Source of the DNA: Anoxybacillus tepidamans PS2
GTDB lineage: Bacteria > Bacillota > Bacilli > Bacillales > Anoxybacillaceae
Reading direction: 5' to 3'
NCBI RefSeq assembly: GCF_000620165.1
Contig: NZ_JHVN01000013.1
Coordinates: 1-64,000, forward strand
Length of the DNA stretch: 64,000 bases
Of the stretch, positions 1 through 8,567 are shown piece after piece. A model generated the notes under the pieces. It made no database searches. It worked only from the letters and a program-made list of their open reading frames with translations, and was not told the DNA's origin. A program made the position numbers and the translations under genes. Position 1 is the stretch's first letter. Each line of letters begins with the position of its first letter.

Positions 1-1
1 C

Positions 2-289
2 CCCAAGGATCGCGTCTTCCGAGTATCCGTTCATCAAGACATCTATGATCGAATGAGGAATCGTCGGTTATCGGCAAGGGGCAAGGTGTTGCGATCAGTT
101 CGTCCCGCCACGATCGAGCGAAGTTTCGCAGAAAGCAAAGAACTCCACGGTCTTCGCTTTGCGCGGTACCGAGGAGTTCGATACGTACAGATTCAGGTTT
201 GGATCACCGCCATGATCCAAAACCTAAAAAAATGGGCCAAATTACGATCCCTTCAACTCTATGGCCTATCTTTAACGTATCAAATGTAA
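2..289 (+). mobile_element. IS1182-type transposase, C-terminal part cut by window edge
   Basis: The reading frame is open from the first bases of the window to the stop at 289, so this is the 3' end of a gene that starts outside. It encodes about 95 residues. A conserved C-terminal block TIERSFAESKELHG followed by RYRG and a final helix with QNLKKWAKL is typical of IS1182/IS5-like DDE transposases, where the Glu of the catalytic triad lies in the ERSFAESK segment. Two hairpins follow directly and probably mark the terminator and element end. Whether the upstream part is intact cannot be judged here. Confidence 0.75.
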
Positions 290-300
290 AGCCAAAAGAA

Positions 301-335
301 AAGAAAAAGTTCACATGTTCCGTGAACTTTTTCTT
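301..335. terminator. Perfect 14-bp hairpin after the transposase
   Basis: Arms AAGAAAAAGTTCAC (301-314) and GTGAACTTTTTCTT (322-335) are perfect inverted repeats with a 7-nt loop. It lies 11 nt after the transposase stop and probably acts as its terminator or as part of the IS end. Confidence 0.6.
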
Positions 336-360
336 GACGCCTGACTTTTTCAACACTTTG

Positions 361-395
361 AAAAGTGTACGGTAATAAACATACCGTACACTTTT
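361..395. terminator. Second perfect 14-bp hairpin
   Basis: AAAAGTGTACGGTA (361-374) pairs perfectly with TACCGTACACTTTT (382-395) around a 7-nt loop. The A-tract and T-tract flanks allow termination in both directions. Two unrelated strong hairpins within 100 bp of a transposase stop suggest a boundary between an IS and older chromosome. Confidence 0.55.
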
Positions 396-443
396 TGACT
401 TTGAATCACTCACTTACTTAGAATATACGATCTCAAGCTCAGC

Positions 444-675
444 CCATCGCCTTAACACGATAATTTTCAGGAGGAATATCTCCAAATAAATACAAACCTC
501 CCGCGTTCGTCTTCGTTAATATCGATCACCGTTTCTACTCCGTTTGAAAATGGAATAAAGGGCGACAGTGGCATTCTCGATAGGCTGGCCAGTCGTTCTG
601 TCAGTTACAAATCCGCTGACCGTTCCTGTATTCGCATCCGGATCCGCTGCAAGAACCGTGTTTTTTGATACTTTA
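444..675 (-). pseudogene. Remnant of a carboxypeptidase-regulatory-like domain protein
   Basis: On the minus strand a frame open from about 675 reads AADPDANTGTVSGFVTDRTT then GQPIENATVALYS, the signature start of a CarboxypepD_reg-like (CnaB-like) beta-sandwich, as found in S-layer-associated and secreted proteins. The frame is then lost. Continuation in other frames gives VETVIDINEDERG and GDIPPENYRVKAMG, so the domain is present but broken by at least two frameshifts, with no start codon. I infer a decayed fragment of a secreted protein, probably truncated by the neighbouring IS. Confidence 0.5.
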
Positions 676-740
676 ACTTAATGAGGTTAAAATTTTAAAA
701 AAGGGGTTGGAATAAAGAATAACAAAAGGAAGATGCAAAA

Positions 741-1013
741 ATGAAAAATCATATTATATTCTTTAGTGGTGAAAAATCAAGTTTTTCGGTTGCAGATCAT
801 ATTAAAGAGAAGTATCCACATGACAATATTGTTCTATATTTCACAGATACCCTTTGGGAAGATGAGGACTTGTACCGATTCATTTATGAGGCATCGGACA
901 AGTTAGAGTTACCATTGTTGATTCATAGTAGAGGGATTACTCCTCCACAATTAATGGTTCTGCAAAATGAAGAATTAAATAAAAGGCTGAAAGAAAAAAT
1001 GAACGTTAATTAG
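741..1013 (+). pseudogene. Truncated PP-loop / PAPS-reductase-like N-terminal fragment
   Basis: A 90-aa product beginning MKNHIIFFSGEKSSFSVAD, with an AAAGGAAGATGCAAAA leader before the ATG. FFSGEKSS followed by VADHIKEKYP and LYFTDTLWEDEDLYRF resembles the N-terminus of PP-loop (phosphoadenosine phosphosulfate reductase-like) ATPases, whose signature is SGGKDS. Such proteins are usually well over 200 aa, so about two thirds is missing, and the P-loop is altered (Gly to Glu in the motif). No function is expected from the fragment. It may be debris of a former accessory or phage gene beside the CRISPR locus. Confidence 0.5.
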
Positions 1014-1084
1014 CGATATTTATATAATGTGTTGAAAGTGTAAGCTCTAAATTCAAGAGAAATATTAAAGAACATCTCTATTTT

Positions 1085-1110
1085 ACACCGTTCAAACATT
1101 TGAACGGTGT
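1085..1110 (+). terminator. Hairpin terminator
   Basis: ACACCGTTCAAA and TTTGAACGGTGT are perfect 12-bp arms around a 2-nt loop, followed by a T-rich stretch (TATGTTTATTTTG). It lies about 70 nt after the PP-loop fragment. Confidence 0.6.
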
Positions 1111-1224
1111 TATGTTTATTTTGTAATGTAAAAATTAAACATCGTATTCGTTATTAAACATTTGTAATTTTATAGTAAAAGTGAACCAAAACACATTATG
1201 TGTTTACACTTACTTTGCGGGTAA

Positions 1225-1624
1225 TGTCAGCTACGCTGGTACTACCCCTACTACGAACGTAGAAAGAAAAACCTTGAGTTTATTGGATTGAATTATTTTA
1301 GGAGTCTGCTCATCAATCGATACCCTGAAGCTAAAATTAGCGAAGCATTGACACTATGCTTGGATTATCATCTAATCAATACCTATTGGGTGGAAAATAT
1401 TCATGATCCTAAAAATCCTACAAGGGCTTGTACTGTAAACAGGGAATCACCTTTTGTAGCGTATATTCTGACTGATACAGGTAGAGATTAAAAAGAAGCC
1501 ATTTAAGCTCCCATCTCAAGTCGGTGGAGGCAAAAAAACTAAGTTGGTTCGTATTACATCATTTTTCGATCGTAAAATTAGAAAAATAGAAGGGCCCATA
1601 CCAAAGATATCAAATCAATGGTAA
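1225..1624 (+). pseudogene. Unrecognised gene fragment with one frameshift
   Basis: A frame with no proper start is open from about 1225 and reads through LINRYPEAKISEALTL, WVENIHDPKNP and RACTVNRESPFVAYILTDTG to a stop at 1491. One extra base near 1489 (TT before an A5 run) separates it from a second frame that continues KKPFKLPSQVGGGKK, ITSFFDRKIRKIEGPIP and stops at 1624. The two halves join smoothly, so this is one decayed gene lacking its 5' end. I do not recognise the family. It lies just before cas6 on the same strand. Confidence 0.4.
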
Positions 1625-1678
1625 TATTTTAATAGAAAAGGTAGAAACATGAAATAAACTGTTATACGGGTGGGATTG

Positions 1679-2338
1679 ATGAGAATTAAGATACAAGGTG
1701 ATATTGTAGAGAAAACAAACCTAGAAAAATGGAACTACACACACGGAATTTATTCAATGATTATGAATCATTTACCCCACAAAACAGCAGAAAAATTTCA
1801 TAAAAAACATAAATTTATAAGACTGCTCACGTTCTCAGACATTTACTTTACACCGTTATATAGTAACCAAGGTACGATCCATTTCTATGTCGCGGGGGAA
1901 GATTCACTAATATACGAATTTGTAGAAGCTGTATCAAAGAGTATACTTGTACGTATTGAAGATATGGTAGTTGCTATTAGAAAGATTATCCCCTTATCTT
2001 CTCTAACAAAAAAAGAGAAATATTTATTTAAATCCAAAGTTATAATCAACATTTCAAGAAACGGAAAAACCCTTCTTCTTGATGATATTCCGGAAGTTGA
2101 GGAACGATTGAGAAAGAACGCCATCCATAAAGCCAACCTACTTGGAAAAGATGGAGATATTAAATTTCAATTAATCAACCCAGTTAAAAACGTAGAGCAA
2201 TATAAAAATGGACATATCTTCAGCTGGAAATGCAAGTTAGAAGTACAGGGGGATTATGACGTCGTAAGTACGATTTATGAGGTGGGGTGCGGCGAAAATA
2301 CAGCCACAGGTCACGGATTTCTATTTGAAGTCCTGTAA
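1679..2338 (+). CDS. cas6: CRISPR-associated endoribonuclease Cas6
   Basis: A protein of 219 aa that would cut the pre-crRNA within each repeat and usually stays on the 3' end of the crRNA. It is identified by its size, by a ferredoxin-like fold layout, and above all by the C-terminal glycine-rich loop GCGENTATGHGFL near residues 203-215, which is the Cas6 hallmark. A His near residue 25 (THGIYSMI) is a candidate catalytic residue. Start ATG 1679 is preferred over GTG 1670 because GGGTGGGA lies just upstream. It is the first gene of a cas6-cas8-cas7 operon; cas8 starts 15 nt after its stop. GC is low compared with the rest of the window. Confidence 0.85.
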   Translation: MRIKIQGDIVEKTNLEKWNYTHGIYSMIMNHLPHKTAEKFHKKHKFIRLLTFSDIYFTPLYSNQGTIHFYVAGEDSLIYEFVEAVSKSILVRIEDMVVAIRKIIPLSSLTKKEKYLFKSKVIINISRNGKTLLLDDIPEVEERLRKNAIHKANLLGKDGDIKFQLINPVKNVEQYKNGHIFSWKCKLEVQGDYDVVSTIYEVGCGENTATGHGFLFEVL

Positions 2339-2352
2339 AAGGGGGCTTATTG

Positions 2353-3628
2353 GTGAGAAAATTTAAAGTAAGAAAATCAGAAAATGAAATCATGGAACTT
2401 TTTATTGCCTATGGATTATGCCGAATTTTAAAGGACAATGACATTCCTTGGGTGCTGACCAATAAACCGTCCTACTACCTCATTGAGACCCCAGAACATT
2501 TCGAATATCGGGAGCTTATTCTTTCCTCTCTGGAGGAAGCGGATTTATGGAATGTCAATTCAAGCTTAAATAAAGCCGAACAACTTAAGCGGCTAGAAGC
2601 GCTAAACCAATATTTTAATTCGGAAGAGAATATGGAACGGGTGTTTCGATATTATGAAACATGGGACGAGAAGTATTTAAAGGGGACAAAAAAAAGAAGG
2701 AGCCACTTATTGTGGAACTGTTTATTATACGAAGGGGATACGGGGCAACTCGACTGCCAATAGCCAAAAGATATATGATTTCGAGAACCAATTGTCATTC
2801 TTGGGTTTCTTATCATCTACTACCTACTGTTTCACGGATTATGATGTCAATGTCGTTTTAATCCCAAAAAAGACCAATCAGCTACGACTTCCTTTTGTTT
2901 TTTCCGGAAGGGATAAAGAGACAGGGGAAATCAAGAGATATACCTACTTCAGCAATACGACAAAATCCATTACAAATGCTAGGATTTATCTACAATCCAT
3001 TAAAGAGTTTCAATCGGAATCTGTCGTTGATAACTATGAGAAAGTGCTATTCATGCAAATGGCACCAACGGCGAAAAAACCAATGGCGGATAAAGTGTTT
3101 GTGACCCCGGTGGTAAGACTCAGTATCGATTTGTGTGAGGAATTACTTTCAAAACTAGAGCGAAGTACGGTATCTGATGATGTAAAGTTTGCGATCTCCG
3201 AGTGGGTTTTAACCTTTAACGAACACTCTTTTTCCCATCTTATTAAAACTTGCTCTAAAAAGCGTGAATCGATTGAGAAAGGGAGAATGGAGGAATTGAT
3301 TGCCTTGCAAAACAAACGTGTGCAAGAAATTTTCAATAGTGAGAGTGTTAAGCTTGTAGGACGGGGGTTGAATCGCCTGATCCGTGATAAAAAGGGCTAT
3401 GAAATACAAGTTGCGTTGCTGAATTGTTATAACGTCCGAACCTTAACTAGGATTATTCGGGATATAAATTTACTTTATTATAAAAACTACAATCAATATC
3501 GTTTAGAGGAAAAACATATCGCCGAAATTATTGGTTTTTCTGAGACGGACAAGGATGTTCAGATCATAGGGGATGCGATTTTAACTTATTCAACCGTTTT
3601 CTTTGAAAGAAAGGAACAAAAAGAGTAA
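2353..3628 (+). pseudogene. cas8: cas8 (type I large subunit), interrupted by a one-base frameshift
   Basis: Assigned as Cas8, the large Cascade subunit that recognises the PAM, mainly by its place between cas6 and cas7 and its size; the sequence itself is divergent. The frame starting at GTG 2353 (after GGGGG) runs to the A8 tract at 2688-2695, where it leaves the coding frame and would stop at 2763. Frame +1 is open from before the A8 tract to the stop at 3628 and contains TKGIRGNSTANS, YDFENQLSFLGF and VVLIPKKTN. Removing one A gives an uninterrupted 424-aa protein. The gene is therefore broken, a sequence error, or rescued by slippage on the A tract. Its end lies just before the cas7 RBS. 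The exact subtype (Cas8a or Cas8b) cannot be settled by eye. Confidence 0.7.
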
Positions 3629-3650
3629 TGACGGGAGGGGCAAATGTAGA

Positions 3651-4637
3651 ATGATATCTAGTGTAGACCACATTAAATTGAACGATTATCTTTTTCGCTT
3701 AAACTTTATCCTTCGATTCGAGGTAGATGCCGAAGCCCTAAATAATGAGGAGACCATTGGGAATGTGGTGAAGACAAGAACAATTCAGCTAAGAGATGGG
3801 TCATTGAGAAATGCTATTACAGGTAATTTGATCAAACATGTCTTTACAAAAAATGTGCGTTTATTGACTGAACATCATGAATTATGCGATACATGTAAAA
3901 TCTTCTCACCTATGAAAAATGGAAAGATTAAAGTGAAAGATGAGCGTTTAAGTGCGAACGGAAACCGTGTAAAAGAGTGTGCAGTAGACGATTTATGCGG
4001 GTTTATGAATGCAGGGAAAGGGCAAAATGAAAAGCGCTATTCGGTGGCGCAATTCTCTTGGGCCATTGCTAGAGAGGGGACACGAAACGATAGTGTTCTT
4101 TATACTAGGGTAGACCCAACCGAAAAAAACGCGAAGACGAAAAAGGAACAAGCTGATACTCTTTCCGATGCCAACACTAATAAGGATCAGAATGCTCAAA
4201 TGATTTTTTACCGTCCTATTCGCTCTTCGGAATATGCACTAACAATTCAATTAGATTTACACCGAGTGGGGTTTGATGACGAGAAATTGATGTATGCTGT
4301 TGATCATGAGACCATCAAAAGACGGATAAAAAACGCGTTAAAAGCTGTACGTAACACATTGGTGGATATTGAAGGGGCAATGTGCTCAACCAATTTACCG
4401 CATTTACGGGGCGTTTATGGCATCGTAACGGAAAAAACCGATCGAGAACAAATAACAGCCAAATATAGCGCATTAAATGAGGATTTTATCGAGGTAAATC
4501 AAAAACTATCGACCGTTTCTCATACTTTTAATAATATTCAGCAGTTTAAGGAACTAATTGAGTTGTATGCAAGTGATGAATTTCTAGATTTTATGATTCA
4601 GCGAAATATGGAATACGTTAAAACCTTTCATTCCTAA
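3651..4637 (+). CDS. cas7: CRISPR-associated Cas7 (DevR/Cst2-like backbone subunit)
   Basis: A 328-aa protein that would form the repeated backbone of Cascade along the crRNA. The N-terminal segment NFILRFEVDAEALNN followed by GNVVKTRTIQLRDGSLRNAI and a GNLIKH helix matches the DevR/Cst2 type Cas7 RRM fold; SSEYALTIQLDLHRVG and the LPHLRGVYG block near residues 250-256 fit the rest. Two Cys pairs (CDTC near 82-85 and ECAVDDLC near 108-115) could bind zinc, as in related families. Start ATG 3651 is chosen for GGGAGGGG at 3633-3640; the in-frame ATG 3603 lies inside cas8. It is the last effector gene before the array. Confidence 0.8.
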   Translation: MISSVDHIKLNDYLFRLNFILRFEVDAEALNNEETIGNVVKTRTIQLRDGSLRNAITGNLIKHVFTKNVRLLTEHHELCDTCKIFSPMKNGKIKVKDERLSANGNRVKECAVDDLCGFMNAGKGQNEKRYSVAQFSWAIAREGTRNDSVLYTRVDPTEKNAKTKKEQADTLSDANTNKDQNAQMIFYRPIRSSEYALTIQLDLHRVGFDDEKLMYAVDHETIKRRIKNALKAVRNTLVDIEGAMCSTNLPHLRGVYGIVTEKTDREQITAKYSALNEDFIEVNQKLSTVSHTFNNIQQFKELIELYASDEFLDFMIQRNMEYVKTFHS

Positions 4638-4815
4638 TATTGTCTGCAGTAAACCCCAATTTAGATCAGTCATTATCAAATGTTGATATATCAAGGGTTA
4701 GCACTATTTGAGAAACTCGTCCTTCTCCATGATTAGAGGTTTACTGCAAATTTGCAAAAGTTGCAGAGTTAAAACATCAGATATACCAATAAACATCATC
4801 TATAAAAACAAGGGG
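4638..4815 (+). promoter_or_regulatory. Probable CRISPR leader with an 11-bp inverted repeat
   Basis: AT-rich, gene-free 178 nt between cas7 and the first repeat. Because the degenerate repeat is at the far (cas5) end, this side should be the leader and carry the array promoter. It contains TGCAGTAAACC (4645-4655) and its exact inverse GGTTTACTGCA (4738-4748), about 80 nt apart. No clear -35/-10 pair was assigned. Confidence 0.55.
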
Positions 4816-5625
4816 GTTTAGATTGAACTTAGAGTTATTAAAAGATGAAAAATCATCGCTTTTTTGCAAAATGCGGTAAAGTTTAGATTGAACTTAGAGT
4901 TATTAAAAGATTCTCCTGCTTAAAAATTATCAGGAGGTTGTAGAGTTTAGATTGAACTTAGAGTTATTAAAAGATGCCAGATTGGTTCATGGATAAAGTT
5001 ACTTCTAAGTTTAGATTGAACTTAGAGTTATTAAAAGCGTATTGATCTGGATCGATGATCTCTAGCTCAAACGTTTAGATTGAACTTAGAGTTATTAAAA
5101 GTGTTATCACTACCACCCTTACCTATCATACCTAAAAGTTTAGATTGAACTTAGAGTTATTAAAAGGAAGTTTTAAAGTAACGCAGCAGTACGGTTCAGT
5201 TGCGTTTAGATTGAACTTAGAGTTATTAAAAGATAAGCCGCCAACTACGCCAAGCACAACGAAATCAACGTTTAGATTGAACTTAGAGTTATTAAAAGGT
5301 GTTTTGAAATATTCTTTTGAAACTTCGCTGTGAAAGTTTAGATTGAACTTAGAGTTATTAAAAGTTTGCCGCTGCATCGCTTCGAGTTGCCGGTTGACCC
5401 GTTTAGATTGAACTTAGAGTTATTAAAAGGAGAAATGGGGGCGTAAATGCTGCAGGATAAAACAAAGTTTAGATTGAACTTAGAGTTATTAAAAGGCGGC
5501 GCCGGATGCCATGCTCTCTCCGTTTTGCTTCGTTTAGATTGAACTTAGAGTTATTAAAAGAAGGGATAGCAGCTGCCGTCCGAAGTGCCCGTCCTGGTTT
5601 AGATAGAACTTGGAGTTATTGAAAT
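4816..5625 (+). CRISPR. CRISPR array, 13 repeats of 29 bp and 12 spacers of 35-37 bp
   Basis: Repeats start at 4816, 4881, 4945, 5009, 5073, 5138, 5204, 5270, 5336, 5401, 5467, 5532 and 5597. The repeat begins GTTTAGATTGAAC and ends GTTATTAAAAG; the first 12 copies are identical. The last (5597-5625) has four changes, marking the leader-distal end, so transcription is on the plus strand away from cas7. All spacers are different; the first two are AT-rich and several later ones GC-rich. Cleavage by Cas6 eight bases before the repeat end would leave an ATTAAAAG handle (inferred from other type I systems). The array lies between cas7 and cas5 rather than outside the operon. Confidence 0.97.
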
Positions 5626-5745
5626 ATTAATATGTCCAAAACGTTCGTATTTATCGTATCCATAATTATGTTTAATATGAAATTACGTGCTGACGGCAAA
5701 AAATCTAGTGAACTAATTTTAGATGAAAAGGGAGGGGGATTCTTT

Positions 5746-6378
5746 TTGATATACAAAGTAATTTATAAAACAGCTGGATTTTTTTCACTTAAAAAATATA
5801 ATGACAGCCACCTAAATGGAAGAAGTTATGAATACCCGATGGCTTATACAATAAGGGGAGCAATTCTTTCCTCCGTTATTCAACTTGAGGGAATAGAGAA
5901 GGCTAAAGAGTTGTTTTATAAAATTAAAAATGCGATTTTATATATTCAATACCCCCGCGAACATGGAAAAGCTTCTGTTAAATTGAAATTGGCCTCTAAT
6001 TCGTATTATGATGAAAAAAAAACTAACAACGAGGAAGGGTTATCATCGGTTGGAGTTCGCGAATTTGTCGATGTAGAAAGTATTGTCTTTTATATTGATA
6101 ACTCGATTCCGAACCTTAAAACATACCTCAATAACATAGAATGTATTGGAGATTCTCAAAGTTTGGTGTATTTGGAGAGTATCGAAGCCGTTAAGAGGAT
6201 GGAAAACGTTTTAATGGAATGGGTAGAAGAGAGGGACGGGAACGCGGATTTGTTTGAATTGTATGATTGGAAAACCGGTAAAATTCGGTTTGAGGACGTT
6301 TACCTATTTAGTGAAAAGCGTTCCAGACGGCAACAAGAGCGAAAAATTTGTTTTGTTAAGGAGACAGTTACCATATAA
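5746..6378 (+). CDS. cas5: CRISPR-associated Cas5
   Basis: About 210 aa; the Cascade subunit that caps the 5' handle of the crRNA. Identification rests on position between the Cas7/array and Cas3, on the size, and on the Cas5-like opening IYKVIYKTAGFFSLK followed by the YPMAYTIRGAILSSV segment, which corresponds to the usual 'tPsykGAL' region. The frame is open back to 5632 inside the last repeat, but TTG 5746 follows GGGAGGGGG at 5730-5738 and gives the normal N-terminus, so it is preferred. It begins 120 nt after the array, and any transcript from the cas6 promoter must cross the array to reach it. Confidence 0.7.
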   Translation: MIYKVIYKTAGFFSLKKYNDSHLNGRSYEYPMAYTIRGAILSSVIQLEGIEKAKELFYKIKNAILYIQYPREHGKASVKLKLASNSYYDEKKTNNEEGLSSVGVREFVDVESIVFYIDNSIPNLKTYLNNIECIGDSQSLVYLESIEAVKRMENVLMEWVEERDGNADLFELYDWKTGKIRFEDVYLFSEKRSRRQQERKICFVKETVTI

Positions 6379-6467
6379 AAGGAGTATTTGAAAGCACATA
6401 AAGTATGTGCTTCTTTTTGCTATTTCTGCTTTTTTTAAGCTAGAAAGATAAAAAGGGGCGAAAGCGG

Positions 6468-8528
6468 TTGAATCAGTTTTTACAAACCTTGTTTGGGGTT
6501 TCCGAAGTCAAGTTAACGGAAGTTCAGCAAAAAATAAGCCATCTTCCCAAAGATCGAAACGTACTGATTTTATCCTCATGTGGTTCCGGGAAAACCGAAG
6601 CAGCTTATTACTTAGCCTTGCAGTGGGGCGGGAGGATTCTTTATATTCAACCCCAACGGACATTAGCCACTTCCATCTATGAACGATTAAAGAAATATCA
6701 TAGTATTTTAGGATACTCGGAGAGCTGGACCATTCAACATTCTGCATTACAAGAAGATCCTTTTTTAACAAACAGGTATGTAGTTACCACTATCGATCAA
6801 GTGTTAGCGGGCTATTTGGGAATTGGGGTACAGGCATTTATGAAGGGGAAACACGTCGTTCAGTCCCATTTTATATTTGACGAAATTCAATTATTCGAAC
6901 CAGGTAAAACATTAAAAACGACGATTCAAATGTTAGATGCCCTTTATAAAAGGGGAAACCGATTCATTATTATGACTGCTACTATGCCTGAATATTTAAT
7001 GGATTTTCTTGGACAGCGGTACCAAATGGAGGTCATTGTTACTAAGCAACCCTCGGTAAAGAATCGGAAGGTAACAGTACAATATATCGAATCTCTAGAT
7101 TGGGCTGCGATTAATAACTATCCTGGGAAACAGATTATCCTTTGCAATACGCAAAAAGAGCAAGTGGAAGTGTACCAAAAAATCAATGATCCCACACGCT
7201 GTATTATTCTCAATAGCAAGTTGTTGCCAAAAGACAGAGAAGAAGCGGAGCGGAAAGTGCTGCAGTATTTCGGGAAAGGAAGCGGAGAAAATAACAAAAC
7301 TCTAATTTCTACACAAGTTATTGAGGCGGGAATGGATATATCCGCCCCTAGAATGTACAGTTCTATTTCCCCGATTGACTCCTTGATTCAGCGGGATGGG
7401 AGGGTGGCCCGTTGGGGCGGAGAAGGAGAGCTAATATGCTTTAAAGGGGACTACCAGGGAGTTTATGACGAAGAAGTAGTTATAAAAACCATTGATGCAC
7501 TAAAGAAAAACCAGTCTATTGAATTTACGTGGGATATTCAAAAACAATGGGTAAATGAGATTCTAAATCCCTATTACAGAAAACATATCAATGAGAGGGA
7601 AATCAAAAAACATAAACCTAAGTTAAAAGATGGGAGCCGAAATGAACTTATTCGTGGTATTGAAAATGTAAATATTATTGTGGATCCTTCCCCGTCTTTT
7701 AGAAGCTTCCAAAAGGCCGCTATATCCGTGCATATAAATCAATTGGAGAAAATCGCAAAATCAAACCAATTGTATGGTTTACATAGAGGAGAGATAAGGG
7801 AAACGCCTTATTCAGAAATCAACGTAGGAGATACTATCGTTATAAAGGGGAATGATTGTCTTTATGATGAGGTCGGATTTAGAATGAAAGAAGGAAAGGT
7901 GTGCGTACCATTTCCTGAATCACACGTAGCAAATAATAAAGAGATACGAGCTGATTATAAAGAGGAGCCTTGGATTTTACACGCATTGGCCGTAAAGGAC
8001 ATAATGAAAGAGAAGTTGGAAAAGGAACATTTCTCGGAGTATGTTATAAAGAACCAAGATCAGATAGTGGAAATTGCAGGGCTACATGATTTAGGTAAGC
8101 TAGATGTAGTTTGGCAAGGCCCACTATGGGCAAATGCCCAGTCCGTTCCCTTAGCGCACTTTCCTCTTAAGAAGGGAAATCCATCTATATTTAAAGAACG
8201 CAACCATGCAGTCATCTCCGCTCATTTGTTACGTCCATATACGGATTTTATTCAGATGAATATGGTATTGCAGCATCATAAAAGATTTATTAGCGATGGT
8301 ACCTGTGTTCATCTTAGAGAGTATGAACTAGATCAGAGATATAAACAATGCTTAGATGAATATGGTTTTTCTAAACCACTCAAAGAAAGAGACAAGAATA
8401 GAGATTTCACTTATGAACACGACATAATAACTCCAGCTCATCAGGGTTGGGTCGAATTTTTGTACTTAGTTGGGACACTAATGGAAGCAGATATTGAAGC
8501 AATTCAACAGGTACAAGGGCTACTCTAG
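6468..8528 (+). CDS. cas3: Cas3 helicase-nuclease with C-terminal HD domain
   Basis: A 686-aa protein that unwinds and degrades target DNA recruited by Cascade. The superfamily 2 helicase comes first: Walker A SCGSGKTE around K42, motif II DEIQ at D138-E139, motif III TATMP at 170-174, motif VI QRDGRVARWG from Q308. The HD nuclease domain follows, with HDLGK at H540-D541, then NHAVISAHLL and QHHKRF metal-ligand candidates. Most Cas3 proteins have HD at the N-terminus, so the order here is reversed, and motif II is DEIQ rather than DEVH/DEAH. Start TTG 6468 has AAAAAGGGGCG upstream. The gene appears intact. Confidence 0.9.
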   Translation: MNQFLQTLFGVSEVKLTEVQQKISHLPKDRNVLILSSCGSGKTEAAYYLALQWGGRILYIQPQRTLATSIYERLKKYHSILGYSESWTIQHSALQEDPFLTNRYVVTTIDQVLAGYLGIGVQAFMKGKHVVQSHFIFDEIQLFEPGKTLKTTIQMLDALYKRGNRFIIMTATMPEYLMDFLGQRYQMEVIVTKQPSVKNRKVTVQYIESLDWAAINNYPGKQIILCNTQKEQVEVYQKINDPTRCIILNSKLLPKDREEAERKVLQYFGKGSGENNKTLISTQVIEAGMDISAPRMYSSISPIDSLIQRDGRVARWGGEGELICFKGDYQGVYDEEVVIKTIDALKKNQSIEFTWDIQKQWVNEILNPYYRKHINEREIKKHKPKLKDGSRNELIRGIENVNIIVDPSPSFRSFQKAAISVHINQLEKIAKSNQLYGLHRGEIRETPYSEINVGDTIVIKGNDCLYDEVGFRMKEGKVCVPFPESHVANNKEIRADYKEEPWILHALAVKDIMKEKLEKEHFSEYVIKNQDQIVEIAGLHDLGKLDVVWQGPLWANAQSVPLAHFPLKKGNPSIFKERNHAVISAHLLRPYTDFIQMNMVLQHHKRFISDGTCVHLREYELDQRYKQCLDEYGFSKPLKERDKNRDFTYEHDIITPAHQGWVEFLYLVGTLMEADIEAIQQVQGLL

Positions 8529-8567
8529 CCGCTGGCGCATGATTCTACAAAAGTGATGGTGAAGAAA

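Noticed and set aside
2661-2861. Alternative third-frame continuation of cas8 after the A8 tract (a -1 shift)
   Set aside because: It stops at 2861 and does not connect with the 2792-3628 frame; removing one A gives a single 424-aa frame instead.
5132-5377. Minus- and plus-strand open frames across the CRISPR array with repeating peptides
   Set aside because: The repeating peptide (for example FNNSKFNLN) comes from translating the 29-bp repeats; not genes.
5632-5745. Upstream extension of cas5 starting in the last repeat
   Set aside because: The extension has no RBS and the TTG at 5746 follows GGGAGGGGG and begins the typical Cas5 strand.
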